A DNA stretch of 5,182 nt from Deltaproteobacteria bacterium (lineage in GTDB: Bacteria > Bdellovibrionota > UBA1018 > UBA923). Shown here piece by piece: positions 1-5,182 of this stretch. Positions within the stretch are counted from its first letter, which is position 1. The number at the start of each line of letters is the position of its first letter. A program made the translations under genes and the position numbers. The stretch lies in the NCBI GenBank assembly GCA_016194725.1, contig JACQAW010000389.1:1-5182 (forward strand), given 5' to 3'. The notes beneath the pieces were generated by a model. It did not search any database. It saw only the letters and a list, made by a program, of their open reading frames with translations, and had not been told where the DNA came from.

Positions 1-718
1 AGCCCGCGTACTCCGGCGCCGAGTTGCGCCGGATGCCCGAATCCAGATCCAGAATCGCCTTTCGCGCGTCGTAGATCGGCGAGATCGCGGTGGTTTCATC
101 AATGACCGGCCTGGCCGAGCTGGCATCGAGACCAGCGACCACGGCTGCGATAAAGCCGCCGTAACTCTGGCCGACAACGTGAACTCCCCGGATGCGCTCA
201 GGACCCAGGCGCCTCAATATCTTATTGAGCAGACCCAGCTCAAGCTTGCCGACGTCGACGACGCTGAAGGGCAGCACGGTACTATGATCATCCATCGCGG
301 ACTGTCCCCCGACGGTGGGCAGAACCACGACATGGTAGCCCTGCCGATGAAAGAACAGCAGCTGCTCGGCGGTAAATCCTTCGAATACCGATAGATCGGC
401 AAACAGCCCCGACAAGATAAACACAACCGGCGCCGGGCGCTTTTGCAGCCAGGCAAAAGCGCGGAACGAACCTTTGCCCGAGTACGGACTGTCCACGCGA
501 ATGGTGCTGTGGTCGAGGCGCTGGGCCGTGGCCAGGGCGTGCAAGAGCAACGTGACGTTGCCCTTGATCGTGAGAAGCTCAGGCGTGAATGACTTCACGT
601 CTTGAAGCTGCATGGCCTGCCGCTGCGCCGAATCCGGCCAGGCGGCCGTTCCCGACCAGCCGTGAGCCGAGGCACTCAGCACGAGGCCTGTTGCCGCAAC
701 AAAAATACCGTGCAGCAT
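1..718 (-). CDS. secreted alpha/beta-fold hydrolase, partial (C-terminus beyond the left edge)
   Basis: I read 239 codons from the ATG at 716-718 with no stop before the left edge, so the C-terminal part is missing. The N-terminus (MLHGIFVAATGLVLSASA, then HG) looks like a Sec signal peptide, though its n-region is weakly charged. The diagnostic motif is GQSYGG at residues 183-188, the nucleophile elbow (GxSxGG) with Ser185 as presumed catalytic serine. It follows a strand ending in VHVV, and an earlier PVVFILSG segment (97-104) fits the strand leading to the oxyanion hole. The acid and His of the triad would lie in the missing part. This supports an exported serine hydrolase (esterase, lipase or peptidase type); the substrate cannot be told. 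It starts 4 nt after the stop of the 98-residue gene and has its own strong Shine-Dalgarno (AGGAAAGGGG at 728-737), so the two are probably co-transcribed. The fold is well supported; the specificity is unknown. Confidence 0.85.
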   Translation of the reverse strand, partial: MLHGIFVAATGLVLSASAHGWSGTAAWPDSAQRQAMQLQDVKSFTPELLTIKGNVTLLLHALATAQRLDHSTIRVDSPYSGKGSFRAFAWLQKRPAPVVFILSGLFADLSVFEGFTAEQLLFFHRQGYHVVVLPTVGGQSAMDDHSTVLPFSVVDVGKLELGLLNKILRRLGPERIRGVHVVGQSYGGFIAAVVAGLDASSARPVIDETTAISPIYDARKAILDLDSGIRRNSAPEYAG

Positions 719-722
719 ACGC

Positions 723-1019
723 TTAGTCCCCTTTCCTGCCGGCAGGGAAACTTTTCTTTAGGGTTCCGCGAATAACGTTTTCCCCGTCGTCAAATCTAAA
801 GCTCAACTTCGTGATCGACGTGCGTCCGTAGGGCGAGTCGATTCTTTCGCCGAGGTGACGCTTGGCAAGCGCCACGCAGTCTTCAAGGGACCGGGTTTCA
901 GTTTCTCCATAATACACCACCCCCCCGGACAGGAGCAGGTGGTAGCTGCCATTCAATTTACAGACTGCGGCGTTTGCGGGGATGGTGACAAACAGAAGCA
1001 AGGGCATTAAGTGTTTCAT
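723..1019 (-). CDS. small secreted protein of unknown function (98 aa)
   Basis: This is a complete 98-residue ORF with ATG at 1017-1019, preceded by AAGG at 1026-1029 with 6-nt spacing. The N-terminus MKHLMPLLLFVTIPANA followed by AVCK is a convincing Sec signal peptide, leaving about 81 mature residues. The mature part has exactly two cysteines (C20 and C48), which could form one disulfide in the periplasm. By eye it reads as a short beta region (YHLLLSGGVVYYG), a helix (SLEDCVALAKRHLGE), then further strands (ITKLSFRFDD, ENVIRGTLKK) and a basic tail. I do not recognise a family. The stop is 4 nt before the ATG of the secreted hydrolase, so the two probably form one transcription unit. A partner or accessory role for the hydrolase is possible, but adjacency is the only evidence. 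Confidence 0.78.
   Translation of the reverse strand: MKHLMPLLLFVTIPANAAVCKLNGSYHLLLSGGVVYYGETETRSLEDCVALAKRHLGERIDSPYGRTSITKLSFRFDDGENVIRGTLKKSFPAGRKGD
728..737 (-). promoter_or_regulatory. ribosome binding site that fixes the hydrolase start
   Basis: Read on the minus strand this is AGGAAAGGGG, purine-rich and 9 nt before the ATG at 716-718. It lies inside the last codons of the upstream 98-residue gene and supports the ATG at 718, although the reading frame stays open a little further upstream. Confidence 0.6.
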
Positions 1020-1039
1020 GGGCGGCCTTATTTCATCTT

Positions 1040-1067
1040 TTGACCTGCATAGCCATAGACATATTTT
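1040..1067 (+). promoter_or_regulatory. putative sigma70-type promoter for the plus-strand orphan
   Basis: TTGACC at 1040-1045 matches the -35 consensus at 5 of 6 bases. TATTTT at 1062-1067 matches the -10 consensus at 4 of 6, with a 16-nt spacer. It lies in the AT-rich half of the divergent gap and points at the gene starting at 1209/1215. A start site near 1074 would give a leader of about 135 nt containing the hairpin at 1112-1189. This is consensus matching only. Confidence 0.45.
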
Positions 1068-1111
1068 TGCCGAATTAACCTAAACGTAAAAAAACAATCC
1101 AGATTGGCTGA

Positions 1112-1189
1112 GCCGAGTTCGAGAACGAGAAGGCATGGGGCGGGTTGGGGCATGCCAATGGCCTTGTTCTCGCTTCGCTCGAGCTCGGC
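1112..1189. repeat. long imperfect inverted repeat / hairpin in the leader of the plus-strand gene
   Basis: The outer arms 1112-1123 (GCCGAGTTCGAG) and 1178-1189 (CTCGAGCTCGGC) pair over 12 bp with one G-U wobble in the plus-strand RNA. Inside them, 1126-1131 (CGAGAA) pairs with 1167-1172 (TTCTCG), and 1132-1137 (GGCATG) pairs with 1151-1156 (CATGCC). That is about 24 pairs in total. An alternative inner pairing, 1130-1134 with 1161-1165, is also possible. The apex (1138-1150) is strikingly G-rich: GGGCGGGTTGGGG. There is no U-tract after it, so it is not a typical intrinsic terminator. It could be a structured 5' leader, a protein-binding palindrome or a REP-like element; the sequence does not decide between these. 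Confidence 0.6.
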
Positions 1190-1208
1190 ACGTCGCTTGC
1201 ATTTTGAT

Positions 1209-1553
1209 ATGGGCATGAGGCGATTCATTATCATGGCCCTGATTCTTTGCACTTCGGCCCAGGCCGGTGAGATGCAGTTGCTGCGGTTCTCGCCGTGCAT
1301 GCATGGTCTGACCAGAATCGAGCTGCTGGGGTTGGTGGAGTATTCAAAGGCCTCCGGCGAGCAGCACGCTGTGACTCCACTCGAAACCATAAACTCCGAT
1401 TTCAAGACTCAAGCCATGACACGCAACACCCGCTTGAACGTGCCGACCGAGGCTTTGGTCTTGGGACAAGTAGTGAGTGGAACGGTACAGCTGACCATCA
1501 GGATCATCGAAATACTTCAGAAGCGACAGGCGGAAATTCAGGAAGTGGAATAA
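1209..1553 (+). CDS. small secreted protein of unknown function (about 112-114 aa)
   Basis: This is the only plus-strand gene I support. The frame is open from a TTG at 1104, but the sequence before 1209 is the GC-rich palindrome and encodes an arginine-rich stretch unlike a protein start. From ATG 1209 or ATG 1215 the product begins MGMRRFIIMALILCTSAQA followed by GEM, a clear Sec signal peptide; the shorter form starting MRRF is equally good. Neither start has a convincing Shine-Dalgarno. The mature part is about 95 residues with a single Cys (in FSPCMHG), a VPTEALVLGQVV segment and a charged C-terminal helix (IIEILQKRQAEIQEVE). I recognise no family. The opposite-strand ORF covering 1028-1405 lacks a signal peptide and is taken as a shadow. 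The gene converges on the RCC1 lipoprotein gene with 54 bp between their stops and no obvious terminator there. Confidence 0.68.
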   Translation: MGMRRFIIMALILCTSAQAGEMQLLRFSPCMHGLTRIELLGLVEYSKASGEQHAVTPLETINSDFKTQAMTRNTRLNVPTEALVLGQVVSGTVQLTIRIIEILQKRQAEIQEVE

Positions 1554-1607
1554 TCAATCATCGCCTGTCGTACATCAGCTCCCGCGAAGTGGAAACGGGT
1601 CGAGGTC

Positions 1608-3338
1608 TTACATCCAAGTATCAATGGCTTTAGGCCTGATTCCGAACGTCGAGCCCCAGCACAGCAGATTTCCTTGAGCCAGCACGCAGGAGCCAGCGCC
1701 GCCTGAGCTGAGCCGGTCGATCGCGCCAGGCAAACCAACTACGTAATCCGCGCTCAGACCGCAGGACTCTGATTCTTTTCCGGCCTCGCAAGAGCCCGTG
1801 GCGTCATAGCCCAGCTGATTTTGCTCGTTGGCGCCCCAACATTGAACTTTGCCGCTCTTGAGCAAAGCGCACGAAAAGTCGGAGCCCACGGTGACCGACT
1901 GCGCAGGACGCGCCAGATTGAGAACCGCTTTCGGCTCAGTGCTTTTGCCGGTTGAGCCCGTACCGAGCTGGCCCAGGTTATTGGCTCCCCAGCATTTCAC
2001 GTCATCGTGGTCGCCAACGACGGCGCAGGCATGCGACCTGCCCACTGCGATCGAAGTAGCGCCTTTGATTCCGGCAACCGCCGTGGGAACGAGATCTGAT
2101 TTTTTGGCATCGGCGTCCATGCTTTGCCCCCAGCATTCAACGCTGCCGTCGGCGATAAGTGCGCAGGTGTGCTTGCCGGCCGCGGCGATATGCAAAACCC
2201 GGCCATTGCCAAGGCTGGCGATAGCCAGCGGAAACTCCTGAGAAGGAGCTCCCTTGGTTCCAAGCTGTCCAAACGTATTGTGGCCCCAGCAGGCGACATC
2301 GGTCGCGGTGCGCACGCAACGATGCGATTCACCGATGGCCACTTCAAGAGCGCCGGTAAAAACCTTGCCTTTGGCCGAGGAAACGGGCAACTCCAGGCGA
2401 TTCGGATTTTTTCCATTCACCTTCCAGCACGAAATACTCTTGTCGTTTCCCTGAATCGCGCAGCCTTTGCTTTCTGCGGCGAAAAGCGCGCTGACCGACT
2501 TCGCTCCCACGAGATGCTGGGCGTTCACTCTGCCTTTTTCGTCGACGTTCCAGCAAGACACCTCGCCAGAAGACATGCGCGCGCACCCGTAATCAATTCC
2601 CAAGCCCGATTCAGTCACGGTGGTTACTGAAATATTGATCGGCTCGGAACTGAGCGTGGAACCTTTCGCGGAAATCGTCACCAGATGATCCGCTGCAGGA
2701 GATGATTTAGCGGGACTGCCGGATATCGTGCCCGTCTTCGGATCGAAGGCAAGGCCGTCAGGCAGCGCGGGTTCGGACTCGAAAGTCGCTCCTTCGGGGG
2801 CAGCCACCAAAAGCTTGAGCGGTGCCATCGGGGCTCTGACGACCAGGGTGAGCGGATCGGATTTGTAGGTCGGAATCGTGCTGGGGTCGACGCTTACGAC
2901 CAACGAGATGGCTAACGTTGTCGTGACAGAATTGCTGTCTTTCAGGAATGCCGTAACCAGGTAATTTCGAACGTTGGGCGTCAAGGCCGACGCACGACCG
3001 GTAATTTCGCCGGTATCCGTATCAAAGTGAAGTCCGCCGGAAAGGGGCGGATCGATCGAAAAAGATGCAGCCGGACCATTGGACACTTTGGGAGCCTTGA
3101 TGTCGACAGCGCTGCCCAGTAGATACGGAGATTTGATATCGGAATAGCTGATCGAAAAAACGCCCGGAGTTGTAGGCTTGGTTTCTTTGAGCTGCGAATC
3201 TGGGGAGGCGGTGCCGGCCTTGGGGTCGTTCGCGGTCTTGGGCTTGGTGGCATCGGGAAAGGTGCCCCGTACCGGCATTTCGCACCCAGAAGTTATTGAT
3301 ATTACAAACAAAAATGCAAAAATGTGTTTCAACTTCAT
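1608..3338 (-). CDS. lipoprotein with two Ig-like (He_PIG-type) domains and a seven-repeat RCC1 propeller
   Basis: I choose ATG 3336-3338 (576 residues). It gives a compact lipoprotein signal, MKLKHIFAFLFVISITSGC (Cys19 lipidated), and GGGAA lies about 5 nt upstream. A TTG at 3392 and ATGs at 3350 and 3341 are less likely. Domains in order: a linker rich in Pro, Thr, Lys and Asp (about 20-60); two beta-rich repeats (about 60-150 and 159-240) sharing the signature GLxFDxxTGxIxG (GLHFDTDTGEITG and GLAFDPKTGTISG), typical of putative Ig (He_PIG) domains; then RCC1 repeats to the C-terminus (about 244-576). Seven Cys...Cys-Trp units occur at 252/262, 293/304, 341/350, 392/402, 438/449, 490/500 and 551/560. 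Several are followed by WGxNxxGQLG-type motifs; the first two are degenerate (CWN, CWK). Seven matches the blade number of RCC1 propellers. It is probably anchored in the outer membrane and used for binding rather than catalysis; the ligand is unknown. It is the last gene of the operon. Confidence 0.93.
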   Translation of the reverse strand: MKLKHIFAFLFVISITSGCEMPVRGTFPDATKPKTANDPKAGTASPDSQLKETKPTTPGVFSISYSDIKSPYLLGSAVDIKAPKVSNGPAASFSIDPPLSGGLHFDTDTGEITGRASALTPNVRNYLVTAFLKDSNSVTTTLAISLVVSVDPSTIPTYKSDPLTLVVRAPMAPLKLLVAAPEGATFESEPALPDGLAFDPKTGTISGSPAKSSPAADHLVTISAKGSTLSSEPINISVTTVTESGLGIDYGCARMSSGEVSCWNVDEKGRVNAQHLVGAKSVSALFAAESKGCAIQGNDKSISCWKVNGKNPNRLELPVSSAKGKVFTGALEVAIGESHRCVRTATDVACWGHNTFGQLGTKGAPSQEFPLAIASLGNGRVLHIAAAGKHTCALIADGSVECWGQSMDADAKKSDLVPTAVAGIKGATSIAVGRSHACAVVGDHDDVKCWGANNLGQLGTGSTGKSTEPKAVLNLARPAQSVTVGSDFSCALLKSGKVQCWGANEQNQLGYDATGSCEAGKESESCGLSADYVVGLPGAIDRLSSGGAGSCVLAQGNLLCWGSTFGIRPKAIDTWM

Positions 3339-3365
3339 CATTATTCCCATTAAATCAGGGGCTAA

Positions 3366-3392
3366 ATTACAATAGTTGATTTCATTAGTCAA
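3366..3392 (-). promoter_or_regulatory. possible internal promoter before the RCC1 lipoprotein gene
   Basis: On the minus strand TTGACT (3387-3392) matches the -35 consensus at 5 of 6. TGTAAT (3366-3371) matches the -10 at 5 of 6, but with a short 15-nt spacer; TAATTT at 3364-3369 gives 17 nt but a poorer box. The gap is AT-rich compared with the genes around it. It could give the 576-residue gene separate expression from the operon. Weak evidence. Confidence 0.3.
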
Positions 3393-3397
3393 CTATT
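3371..3397. repeat. perfect 9-bp inverted repeat spanning the hydrolase stop codon
   Basis: AATAGTTGA (3371-3379) is the exact reverse complement of TCAACTATT (3389-3397), with a 9-base centre that contains the stop codon of the upstream hydrolase gene (3385-3387). It coincides with the candidate -35/-10 region for the RCC1 gene. That layout fits an operator or a weak intercistronic RNA hairpin. The arms are AT-rich and no U-tract follows, so it is not a standard terminator. Confidence 0.5.
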
Positions 3398-4221
3398 TCT
3401 TCCAGTAAGCTCAGGAATCGATTTCGATACCCTACATTCCGGGCGTTGAAAACCTGGATATGGCGTCCCTGGTCCAGTACCCAGAGGTCTTTGGGTGCCC
3501 GGGCGAGCCTGAAAATCTCTTCGCCATTCGCGAAGGACACAATCGGGTCGCGGCGATCGGCCACGATCAACAGACGAGTCCGGTCGCGCGCAATGGCCTC
3601 TTTGGCCGCAAATTTGTCCGAAATGAGCACGGGTCCAAAGAGGCTCACTGGCCAGGTGTACCAGTGGCTTGCCAGCAGACGCCGGGCTTCGGCTTTATAG
3701 GACGCGAAGGTGGAATCCAATACCACAAGCTGAGTTTCGCGCTGATGCTGAAAATCGGCAAACGAGCGCATGGCGATGGCGCCGCCCAAGCTCTGGCCAA
3801 TCACCACGAAACGCGCGCCGGTGCGCAGCTGCCAGGCCTTGTCGAGCGCGGCCATGCCGTCCAGGTACGTGCCCTCCTGCGAGGGTTCTCCCTCAGAGCT
3901 GCCATAACCGCGATAGTCGAAGGTGAACAGATTGTAGCCGTGCCGGGTCGGCCAGTGCAGCGAGGCAAACTGGCTGGTCATGTTCTCGGAGTTGCCGTGA
4001 AACTGCACGATGGTGCCCTTCACCGCCAGCGTGTTTTGTGCCGGAAAAAACCAGCCCTGAAGCTTTGTGCCATCTGCCGACGAAAAACGAATCTCGCGCA
4101 CCTCGAGGCCCAGCGCCGCGGGCGAATAATAGACGACGTGGTCAGGGTGATAAAACGCGTATGTGCAGCCCGTAAGGGGCAGCAGAAAAAACAATGCCGG
4201 CAGCCAGCGAGGCAGCACCAT
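3385..4221 (-). CDS. alpha/beta-hydrolase lipoprotein (BEM46/ABHD13-like serine hydrolase)
   Basis: A complete 278-residue protein. The N-terminus MVLPRWLPALFFLLPLTGC ends in a classical lipobox (LTGC), so Cys19 should be lipidated and the enzyme tethered to a membrane facing the periplasm or exterior. The core has the family landmarks in order: strand plus oxyanion motif IVQFHGNSEN (HGN at 75-77), FDYRGYGSSEG (101-111), nucleophile elbow GQSLGG (Ser144), LDSTFAS (168-174), the acid in ADRRDPIV (Asp225) and the histidine in QGRHIQVF (His254). The triad is thus Ser144-Asp225-His254, at normal family spacing. Order and wording resemble BEM46/ABHD13-type hydrolases (serine aminopeptidase S33-like fold). 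The substrate is unknown; an acyl ester or thioester is a family-level guess. It starts 13 nt after the stop of the upstream DUF3015-like gene without a clear Shine-Dalgarno, so translation may depend on its neighbour. The long plus-strand ORF over 3460-4338 is its shadow. Confidence 0.93.
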   Translation of the reverse strand: MVLPRWLPALFFLLPLTGCTYAFYHPDHVVYYSPAALGLEVREIRFSSADGTKLQGWFFPAQNTLAVKGTIVQFHGNSENMTSQFASLHWPTRHGYNLFTFDYRGYGSSEGEPSQEGTYLDGMAALDKAWQLRTGARFVVIGQSLGGAIAMRSFADFQHQRETQLVVLDSTFASYKAEARRLLASHWYTWPVSLFGPVLISDKFAAKEAIARDRTRLLIVADRRDPIVSFANGEEIFRLARAPKDLWVLDQGRHIQVFNARNVGYRNRFLSLLEEIVD

Positions 4222-4234
4222 GGGCTATCGAATA

Positions 4235-4732
4235 TTAGACGTTGCAGCCCGTGGCAAGCCGTGCGCGATCGTCGATCAATTGTTTCACATTCTCAAACAG
4301 CTCGAACGGCGCTGCCTGGGGTGGCACGAGAGACTTGAAGTTGCGCTGCACGGCCCGCCCAAAATTTCCCGCGTCGCCGCAGCTCAGCAGCCGCGCAAAA
4401 GCGTCGAGCGTCTCACCGCCGCCACCGGCCATGTCGATGAGCAGGGCATCGTAGTTTGAAAATGCGAAACGCAAGGCTGCTTCGTCTTTCTTCGCAATCG
4501 GATGCTGCGAGCAGCCCGAAGTTCCCGACGTCATGGCGAAGGTGGGCGGGATCACCAAATTCGTGGTTCCGCGCGTTGAGGTGCCAAAAAAAGTTTTTCG
4601 CCGCGTCACCTGCCAGCCTGCGCCGCAGCCGTCGCTATCGGGGTCCTGGTCACCGTTGTTTCTGGGCAGGGCGCTGGCTTCGTTTACCGAAACCAGCGCC
4701 GCAAAAGCCAGAAATACGAGTAGCTCTTTCAT
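4235..4732 (-). CDS. DUF3015-like secreted protein, second copy of a tandem pair (165 aa)
   Basis: A complete ORF. MKELLVFLAFAALVSVNEASA is a Sec signal peptide, followed by an acidic linker (DQDPDSDG, containing DxDxDG) and then CGAGWQVT. Landmarks of the DUF3015 type are CGxGW at 36-40, RGTTN (54-58), FAMTSGTSGC (65-74), then a helical half with NYDALLIDMA (93-102), GETLDAFARLL (106-116) and FENVKQLI near the end. Four Cys (36, 74, 118, 163) suggest two disulfides in the periplasm. The function of DUF3015 proteins is not known to me. Its ATG (4730-4732) overlaps the TGA of the upstream copy by one base (TGATG), which implies translational coupling, and there is no Shine-Dalgarno. Without gaps, the mature part is about half identical by eye to the upstream copy, and all four cysteines are conserved, so the pair arose by duplication. 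Family assignment is by motif recall, not by a search. Confidence 0.85.
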   Translation of the reverse strand: MKELLVFLAFAALVSVNEASALPRNNGDQDPDSDGCGAGWQVTRRKTFFGTSTRGTTNLVIPPTFAMTSGTSGCSQHPIAKKDEAALRFAFSNYDALLIDMAGGGGETLDAFARLLSCGDAGNFGRAVQRNFKSLVPPQAAPFELFENVKQLIDDRARLATGCNV

Positions 4733-5182
4733 CAGACCGCGCAGCTCGCTGACAGCGCCGCATCGAGCTGAATCTGCTGTTTCACTTTGAAGAGCATCCT
4801 GACAGGCGAGGTTTGCCCATCGAGCAACGTTCCATAATTCTTCTGTGTCATGCGACCAAAAGCCACCGTGTCATCGCAACCCATGGTGCGCGCGAAGGCC
4901 TCGAGTGTTTCGCCCCGACCATTGGCCATTTCCAGGCGAAGAGCATCGAAGTTCGTCGCGGCATAGGCGGCACCGGCCTGATCGCGTTTTGTGAATGGAA
5001 CTTTCTTGCAGCCCAGTGAGCCCGACGTCATGCCAAAGCTTGGCGGCACGGTGCCGTTGGTGGTGCCGCGGGTAATCGCGCCGATGATGGTCTGGCTGTC
5101 GGTGACCTGCCAGCCCAGGCCGCAGCCGTCGATATCGGGTTCGCCTGGGACGCCGCCGCTGGGGCCGTCTTCATTGGCCTTG
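4732..5182 (-). CDS. DUF3015-like secreted protein, first copy of the pair, partial (N-terminus beyond the right edge)
   Basis: The frame is open from the right edge to the TGA at 4732-4734 and gives 149 codons. A GTG at 5047-5049 is internal, since the family motif continues upstream of it. Visible from the edge: an acidic, Gly/Pro-rich linker (NEDGPSGGVPGEPDIDG), then CGLGWQVT, RGTTNGTVPPSFGMTSGSLGC, a Lys/Arg stretch, NFDALRLEMANGRGETLEAFA, and VKQQI before a C-terminal CAV. It aligns without gaps to its downstream neighbour over the last 134 residues. The Cys pattern is the same. Judging by that neighbour, mainly the signal peptide is missing, and it should be a soluble exported protein of similar size. 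It is the first gene seen of the minus-strand operon; the operon promoter is outside the window. Confidence 0.85.
   Translation of the reverse strand, partial: KANEDGPSGGVPGEPDIDGCGLGWQVTDSQTIIGAITRGTTNGTVPPSFGMTSGSLGCKKVPFTKRDQAGAAYAATNFDALRLEMANGRGETLEAFARTMGCDDTVAFGRMTQKNYGTLLDGQTSPVRMLFKVKQQIQLDAALSASCAV

Larger units (their letters stand above)
1020..1208. other. divergent intergenic region between the small secreted genes
   Basis: This 189-bp gap separates a minus-strand gene starting at 1019 from a plus-strand gene starting at about 1209 or 1215, so it must hold start signals for both. Its left half (about 1028-1110) is AT-rich, with a run of seven A at 1088-1094, and contains a good plus-strand promoter candidate. 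Its right half is GC-rich and folds into a long hairpin. I see no convincing -35/-10 pair for the minus-strand gene, only scattered TATG steps. Minus- and plus-strand ORFs can be drawn through this stretch, but they begin at TTG or have no signal and look like read-through of the GC-rich palindrome. Confidence 0.7.

Noticed and set aside
179..456. Small ORFs on both strands within the left hydrolase
   Set aside because: They are internal to the open hydrolase frame that contains the GQSYGG motif.
1028..1405. Minus-strand ORF of 125 codons over the orphan gene and its leader
   Set aside because: It has no signal peptide and no recognisable motif, and crosses the palindrome. The plus-strand frame has a clear signal peptide and better protein character.
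1554..1607. Possible bidirectional terminator between the convergent genes
   Set aside because: Only a 4-bp CCCG/CGGG pairing is visible, with no T-tract; too weak to call.
1849..2630. Several plus- and minus-strand ORFs inside the RCC1 lipoprotein gene
   Set aside because: They lie within a convincing repeat protein in another frame and have no features of their own.
3336..3392. TTG start at 3392 for the RCC1 lipoprotein (594 residues)
   Set aside because: It would overlap the end of the hydrolase gene and put 18 extra residues before a perfect lipoprotein signal. The ATG at 3336-3338 with GGGAA upstream fits better.
3460..4338. Long plus-strand ORF of 292 codons opposite the lipoprotein hydrolase
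   Set aside because: It overlaps the hydrolase gene, which has a lipobox and full catalytic triad. Its product is rich in Arg, His and Gln with no domain, as expected of a GC-rich shadow frame.

Overview
The window is a compact bacterial segment with seven supported protein genes and no RNA genes, transposons or CRISPR. Six genes run on the minus strand and one on the plus strand. All six N-termini inside the window carry a Sec signal peptide: two lipoprotein signals with a lipobox-type Cys, three apparently cleaved by signal peptidase I, and one less certain (weakly charged n-region). The seventh gene, cut by the right edge, is a paralogue of an exported neighbour. The region therefore encodes cell-envelope and secreted proteins. 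DUF3015-like proteins, a lipoprotein with Ig-like and RCC1 repeats, small secreted orphans and moderately high GC suggest a Gram-negative bacterium of the Bdellovibrionota/Oligoflexia or 'deltaproteobacterial' kind. This taxonomic guess is inference.

Right-hand block (5182 to 1608, minus strand): an apparent four-gene operon. It starts with a DUF3015-like gene cut by the right edge. This overlaps by 1 nt (TGATG) a second, tandem DUF3015-like gene. Thirteen bases later comes an alpha/beta-hydrolase lipoprotein with a visible Ser-Asp-His triad. Forty-six bases further is a 576-residue lipoprotein with a Pro/Thr/Lys linker, two Ig-like (He_PIG-type) domains and a seven-repeat RCC1 propeller in which every repeat carries a Cys...Cys-Trp pair. 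The last intercistronic gap is AT-rich and holds a perfect 9-bp inverted repeat over a possible internal promoter.

Middle (1020-1553): a single plus-strand gene for a small secreted protein of unknown function converges on the RCC1 gene. A plausible plus-strand sigma70-type promoter (TTGACC-16-TATTTT) lies about 140 bases upstream of its start. The intervening leader is occupied by a long imperfect hairpin (about 78 nt) with a G-rich apex. The same 189-bp region separates it from the divergent left block.

Left-hand block (1019 to 1, minus strand): a two-gene unit with a 98-residue secreted protein of unknown function, then, after 4 nt, a secreted alpha/beta hydrolase with a GQSYGG nucleophile elbow that runs off the left edge.

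Nothing visible is a recognised defence, secretion or mobile system. The strongest candidates for novelty are the disulfide-per-blade RCC1 lipoprotein in its operon with a lipoprotein hydrolase and tandem DUF3015 proteins, and the structured leader of the plus-strand orphan.
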